Shown here piece after piece: positions 60,228 to 64,000 of a stretch of 64,000 nt of DNA. The notes under the pieces were generated by a model. That model saw nothing but the letters and a program-made list of their open reading frames with translations, was not told the origin of the DNA and did no database searches. Where the stretch lies: the NCBI GenBank assembly GCA_019751945.1, contig JAIEMT010000004.1, positions 41,154 to 105,153 on the forward strand, given 5' to 3'. Numbering within the stretch: position 1 is the stretch's first letter; every line of letters begins with the position of its first letter. This DNA is from a bacterium. GTDB lineage: Bacteria > Bdellovibrionota > UBA1018. The translations under genes were made by a program, and so were the position numbers.

Positions 60228-63200
60228 TTAAGGCGTTGCTTCAACATCATAGTAGTTGATGTTGGTGTCGACCATGAATTTGAAATCAGCTTTCATACGC
60301 GCATCATCTTGCACAGTATTATAAAGACGAATTTCGTCCATGGTTCCCGCGAAGTCTTCGTCGGTTCCGCCCGTATCTGCAATCATGCCGAAGCGGCTGA
60401 ACGCTGCGGTTTTATAACCCGCTGAAGAAGCTCCCGTGCCGTTGAGCACACCGTTGATGTAGAACTTAATCGCGCCCGAGGTCATGTCACGAGTGATCGA
60501 AACATGTCTCCAAGCATTGTCGTTTACAACGAAGCCGCTCTTCGCATTAGCACCGTCACCCGCCGTAACGCCGATTCTGCCGCTGGCATCGATCCAGCCA
60601 AAGAAGATGTCGTTCCCATCGCCGTTACTTTCCACACCGGTGAGGCCCGGAGCTTGCCACATCGTATCGTTACCGACTTGAGTGGTTTTCATCCAAGCCG
60701 AGAAGCTGCTGGACTGACCAATGATGGGGGCCAGGTTAACACCCACATCGATCGCATCGAAATTGTGACCACCGCGAGTAGCAACACCCTTGCCTATTGC
60801 GCCAGCAACGGAGGTCGGGCTGTTGATAGCCGTTCCATCATGGCGATTGGCAGTGCTATCTTTGAACTGCGGAGCGGTACCCGACTGACTTTCACCCAAG
60901 TGCCAAACACCCCAGTAAGAACTCCAGGTGTTGTTAATGTCTTGAGCATCGAGCGCCGAAGCATTGTTGTAATAAATGTAGAAGTAACCAGCATCCGAAG
61001 AAGCGGCCACAGACGGTACTTTCACCCAGATCACTGAATCACCGCTGGTATTCCAAGATTCGATTTCGAAAGGAAGCGCGGTCGAGTTGTCTGAAGCAAT
61101 CACGCGGATGTCCGCACCCTTAGCTGCCGTATTCGCGTAATCGATACGTGAAGCATTGAGCTTCACCATCACAGGCATGTTGGTGAATGCATTGTTTTGA
61201 TCCAGGTTGTTCACGCCAATGCGAATTCTTTTCTTATACATATTGTTCCACCACGGAAGCACGCTCACCACGGAAGTGGATTTCGTGTCGGGTGAAAGAC
61301 CGTTCGCAGGATCCGTTCCGGTCGCTGCAACCGTTTCAATCGTATTGTCGATGAAGTAGAAATCAGCACCTTGGGCAAAGGCGGCGATCGAAACGCTGGC
61401 AACCTGAGCGGAACAAGCACTGTCAGAGTAGAATTTTGCTACTTTATCTTGGGTCAAATTCACGGTTACTGCACCCGCAGCAGCCACGCGATTTCCAAGA
61501 TTGTCTAAGCGGCTCACGGTGAGCTTCTTACAGTTTGCCACTAAGACGTGTGGAGGAAGTGAGAGTGACAACTTGCTTGGAGCATTTCCGATCGTGTAAT
61601 ACATGGTGCTCGCCAAAAGGCTTGCGGAAGTCGCCACCAAGGTCAGAGATTGCGGAGCAGTCGTTGCTTTAATGTAGATGTTCGAAGCGGACTGATTGGC
61701 TGCAATCGCAGTCGAGGTGATTGCGGTGGTGCAACCCGAGTTCGAATAGAAAGTTGCGGTACCGTTATTCACTTTCAGGGTCACGGTGGTACTAGCCGAA
61801 ACTGCTGAGTCTACCCCTGCAGCGGTTTGCGAACGGACCGACATCGGAATACAAACGTTGAGCGCAGCACCCGACGGGCCTACGAAAGCCAATTGAACCG
61901 GAGGTACGATCGTTCCCGTACCGGTCATAGCACGAGCCACCGAACCACCCGTATAGGTGAGTGAAAGATTCGCATTCGAAACCCCAGCCGCACTGGGAGC
62001 ATAGCTCACTGCGATCGTGCAATTTGCACCGGCAGCGATAGCAACGCCGCAAGTTCCGCCTACGCCGGGGTAGTTACCACCGACGAAACTAAAGGGAGCA
62101 GAAAGTGCCGCTGCCACTAAACTCGAAGCCATGCCCGTTCCACTGTTGGAAACGGTGAAAGATTTGTTAGCGCTGGATCCGACAGCCACCGAACCGAAGT
62201 TATAAGTAGCGCCATCGGAAATCGCCAATGACGGCGACGTTCCCGTACCAGCCAGATTGATCTCAGCACTGCCCGCATTATAGTTGATGGTGATTTTGCC
62301 GCTTGCTGCACCATTTGCTGTCGGAGCAAAAGCCACAACCACTGTACAATTTTCACCCGCAGCGAGAGTCACGCCGCAGTTTCCACCCGTTCCAGGATAG
62401 CTGCCGCCAACGAAGCTAAAAGGAGCCGAGAGTGCCACAGCGCTCACTGCACTCGCACCACCAGAACCGGAGTTGGAAATGGTAAAAGATTTTGAGCCGC
62501 TTTGACCCAGATTCACTCCACCGAAGTCATAGGAAGGCGCTCCCGAAATGGCGAGAGTCGCCGTAGCACCAGTACCTGAAAGGCTAATGCTAGCCGAGCC
62601 ACCCGTGTAGCTCACAGCCAAAGCACTACTCGCAGGACCCGCGCTGCCTGGAGCAAAAAGTACGGCCACCGTGCAGTTCGCACCGGCTGCCAGAGAATTT
62701 CCGCAGTTTCCACCGCTGCCGGGATAGCTACCGCCTACAAAATTAAACGGTGAAGACGGAGCGGCTGCCGAAAGATTGAGAGCAGCGCCAGAACCGGAGT
62801 TGGAAATCGTGAAAAGCTTGATGCTGTCCGTACCGACGTTGACCAATCCAAAGTTAAAACCAGGAGCATCAGAAATCGCGACCGAAGGAGATGTTCCCAT
62901 CCCGGCGAGAGCGACGCTTTTGGACCCGCCATCAAAATTCATCACCAACGAACCACTTGCAGCGCCGTTGGAAACAGGAGCAAAAGAAACTCCCACCAAG
63001 CAGCTAGCGCCCGCATTCAATTGATTGCCGCAGTCCCCACCCGTTCCAGGGTAGCTGCCGCCAGCAAAACTAAAAGGCGCGGACAATGCTGCTGCCGACA
63101 AACCGGTTGCGTGACCAGTGCCGGAGTTTGAGAGTGTGAAAAGTTTTATGCCACTTGCACCCAGGTTCACTGAACCGAAGTCATAGGCGGGGCTATTTGA

Positions 63201-63716
63201 AATCGAAACATTGGGAGACGTGCCGGTCCCTTGAAGAGCAACGGAAGTGCTGCCACCGGTGAAATTAATTTGAAGCGAGCCACTTGCAGCGCCATCGGCT
63301 GATGGAGTGAAATCCACAACCACTGTACAGCTTTGACCTAAGTCGAGCAGAGTTGCGCAATCTCCACCTGTGCCGGGGAAGTTGCCGCCCTTAAAAGAAA
63401 ATGGAGCAGAGAGTGCAGCTGCTGCCAAATTGGAAGCCGCTGCAGTGCCATTGCTAGAAAGAGTAAAAGTTTTTGAGCCAGCTAAGCCGACGTTTAAGAA
63501 ACCGAAATCAAAAGTAGGGGCATCCGAAATAGAAATGTTTGCAACAGTGAGGGGAGTACCAGATCCGCTTGAACCACCAGCACCAGGAGTTCCGCCGCCA
63601 GCACCAGCATTGCTGCCACCTGCACCGCCCTTGCCCTTGGCGCTGCATGCAGCAGAAGTCACTGCCATGAGCAGGACTGCGAAGTATTGAATATGAGTGT
63701 GCTTCGAAAACCCCAT
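60228..63716 (-). CDS. Giant surface lipoprotein: five 109-residue anchor-D repeats, Ig-like domains, DUF2341 and LamG
   Basis: A 1162-residue exported protein. Signal and lipobox SAAC (cysteine 24), a Gly-rich linker (28-55), then five tandem repeats starting at residues 61, 170, 279, 388 and 497, each exactly 109 residues. Each carries a YDFGxVNxG..., FTISNSGSG and CxxxLxxGxxC pattern (choice-of-anchor-D / ASPM-SPD-2-Hydin type). Two Ig-like domains (about 606-805), a DUF2341 domain (PWWNNMYKKRIRIGVNN, about 820-925) and a C-terminal LamG/concanavalin-like domain (about 930-1160) follow. It is probably an outer-membrane adhesin or glycan-binding protein. Repeat DNA is well conserved. Confidence 0.92.
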   Translation of the reverse strand: MGFSKHTHIQYFAVLLMAVTSAACSAKGKGGAGGSNAGAGGGTPGAGGSSGSGTPLTVANISISDAPTFDFGFLNVGLAGSKTFTLSSNGTAAASNLAAAALSAPFSFKGGNFPGTGGDCATLLDLGQSCTVVVDFTPSADGAASGSLQINFTGGSTSVALQGTGTSPNVSISNSPAYDFGSVNLGASGIKLFTLSNSGTGHATGLSAAALSAPFSFAGGSYPGTGGDCGNQLNAGASCLVGVSFAPVSNGAASGSLVMNFDGGSKSVALAGMGTSPSVAISDAPGFNFGLVNVGTDSIKLFTISNSGSGAALNLSAAAPSSPFNFVGGSYPGSGGNCGNSLAAGANCTVAVLFAPGSAGPASSALAVSYTGGSASISLSGTGATATLAISGAPSYDFGGVNLGQSGSKSFTISNSGSGGASAVSAVALSAPFSFVGGSYPGTGGNCGVTLAAGENCTVVVAFAPTANGAASGKITINYNAGSAEINLAGTGTSPSLAISDGATYNFGSVAVGSSANKSFTVSNSGTGMASSLVAAALSAPFSFVGGNYPGVGGTCGVAIAAGANCTIAVSYAPSAAGVSNANLSLTYTGGSVARAMTGTGTIVPPVQLAFVGPSGAALNVCIPMSVRSQTAAGVDSAVSASTTVTLKVNNGTATFYSNSGCTTAITSTAIAANQSASNIYIKATTAPQSLTLVATSASLLASTMYYTIGNAPSKLSLSLPPHVLVANCKKLTVSRLDNLGNRVAAAGAVTVNLTQDKVAKFYSDSACSAQVASVSIAAFAQGADFYFIDNTIETVAATGTDPANGLSPDTKSTSVVSVLPWWNNMYKKRIRIGVNNLDQNNAFTNMPVMVKLNASRIDYANTAAKGADIRVIASDNSTALPFEIESWNTSGDSVIWVKVPSVAASSDAGYFYIYYNNASALDAQDINNTWSSYWGVWHLGESQSGTAPQFKDSTANRHDGTAINSPTSVAGAIGKGVATRGGHNFDAIDVGVNLAPIIGQSSSFSAWMKTTQVGNDTMWQAPGLTGVESNGDGNDIFFGWIDASGRIGVTAGDGANAKSGFVVNDNAWRHVSITRDMTSGAIKFYINGVLNGTGASSAGYKTAAFSRFGMIADTGGTDEDFAGTMDEIRLYNTVQDDARMKADFKFMVDTNINYYDVEATP
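61902..63536 (-). repeat. Five in-frame tandem repeats of 327 bases
   Basis: Copies occupy 63210-63536, 62883-63209, 62556-62882, 62229-62555 and 61902-62228. The spacing is exactly 327 bases with no insertions or deletions, and each keeps two cysteines ten residues apart. This invites copy-number change by recombination, giving length variation of the surface lipoprotein. Confidence 0.9.
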
Positions 63717-64000
63717 AAAACCCCCAGACGTACTACCTAGCTAACTCTTATATTTTACTAATATAGTCGGATATTGTCTAACTCTGGTCGGGATTTTATG
63801 AAAAATATTATATAATAATATTAAATAGATATAAGTTTTATAAACTAAATAAGTAGATAATTGTTAGGATGTCTTTACTAGTTAGTTCCCGCTGAAGAAT
63901 GCGGCTTTTGTGCGAGGCCAGACCTAGAGCAGAGGGTTTAACCGGTGTTCTACCTGCTGTTTCCGAGTGCTCGGGCTGCCGATGCAGTCTTGGTCAGATT
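63717..64000. other. AT-rich upstream region and window end
   Basis: This 284-base stretch holds the likely promoter of the giant lipoprotein gene. It has runs of A/T with imperfect dyads (e.g. around 63800-63835), but I cannot pick one promoter. At the right edge a plus-strand frame opens with an ATG at 63899 and runs off the window, and a minus-strand frame enters and stops at 63950; neither is convincing. Confidence 0.4.

Noticed and set aside
61902..63536. Regularly spaced repeats that could suggest a CRISPR array
   Set aside because: The unit is 327 bases, in frame and protein-coding; there are no short repeats with unique spacers.
63899..64000. Plus-strand ATG frame running off the right edge
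   Set aside because: Only 34 codons are visible with cysteine- and arginine-rich sequence and no clear ribosome-binding site.

Overview
The window looks like a chromosomal segment of a Gram-negative, predatory-type delta-like bacterium, most probably a member of the Bdellovibrionota. This is an inference from gene content. There is an outer-membrane economy (LolA, an MsbA-like exporter, LPS/EPS glycosyltransferases, many lipoproteins), a split two-subunit transketolase, a pyruvate phosphate dikinase, a RodZ-like protein, DUF3095 and a very large choice-of-anchor-D/DUF2341/LamG lipoprotein. Gene density is very high. Co-directional neighbours are usually joined by ATGA, TAATG or GTGA overlaps, and convergent neighbours often share stop codons. 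I see no rRNA, tRNA, insertion sequence, prophage or CRISPR array.

Layout: 0-3.7 kb, hemE-hemN-hemG (late haem synthesis). 3.7-5.1 kb, a tandem pair of related lipoproteins. 5.2-13.3 kb, envelope polysaccharide region: a short RecQ-like helicase, an MprF/YbhN-like flippase-fold protein, a class I amidotransferase and a WaaE-like transferase in one operon; divergent ugd; then three glycosyltransferases and a tiny Lys-rich secreted protein. 13.4-16.1 kb, a secreted protein, a GT-C-like membrane protein and an orphan conserved protein. 16-22 kb, operon lepA-(degenerate) lepB-pyrB-pyrC-carA-hypothetical. 22-25 kb, an RNA uracil methyltransferase, a TPR lipoprotein and RodZ. 25.07-25.41 kb, a gene-free convergent gap with two perfect DnaA boxes. 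25.4-32.2 kb, a WcaJ-type phosphotransferase, pepA-asnS-trmL and a repeat-rich secreted protein. 32.3-39.6 kb, a cNMP-binding protein, Mpo1-like protein, split transketolase operon, DHA2 exporter and a thioredoxin-fold protein without cysteines. 39.6-48.4 kb, queG-rimO-yajQ, an HD-GYP regulator and smc-lolA. 48.5-50.3 kb, two paralogous secreted proteins. 50.2-56.1 kb, msbA-like/glyS/ppdK operon. 56.1-60.2 kb, a GalE-GmhB fusion and a peroxiredoxin/DUF3095/recO operon. 60.2-63.7 kb, a 1162-residue lipoprotein with five exact 109-residue repeats.

Most genes are housekeeping or envelope functions. The parts most worth a second look are: a signal peptidase I homologue whose nucleophile position is alanine; a DnaA-box cluster between convergent genes; a GalE-GmhB fusion protein; two uncharacterised secreted or lipoprotein paralogue pairs; a DUF3095 cyclase-like protein locked in an operon with a periplasmic peroxiredoxin and RecO; and several genes whose best promoter would give a leaderless or nearly leaderless mRNA.
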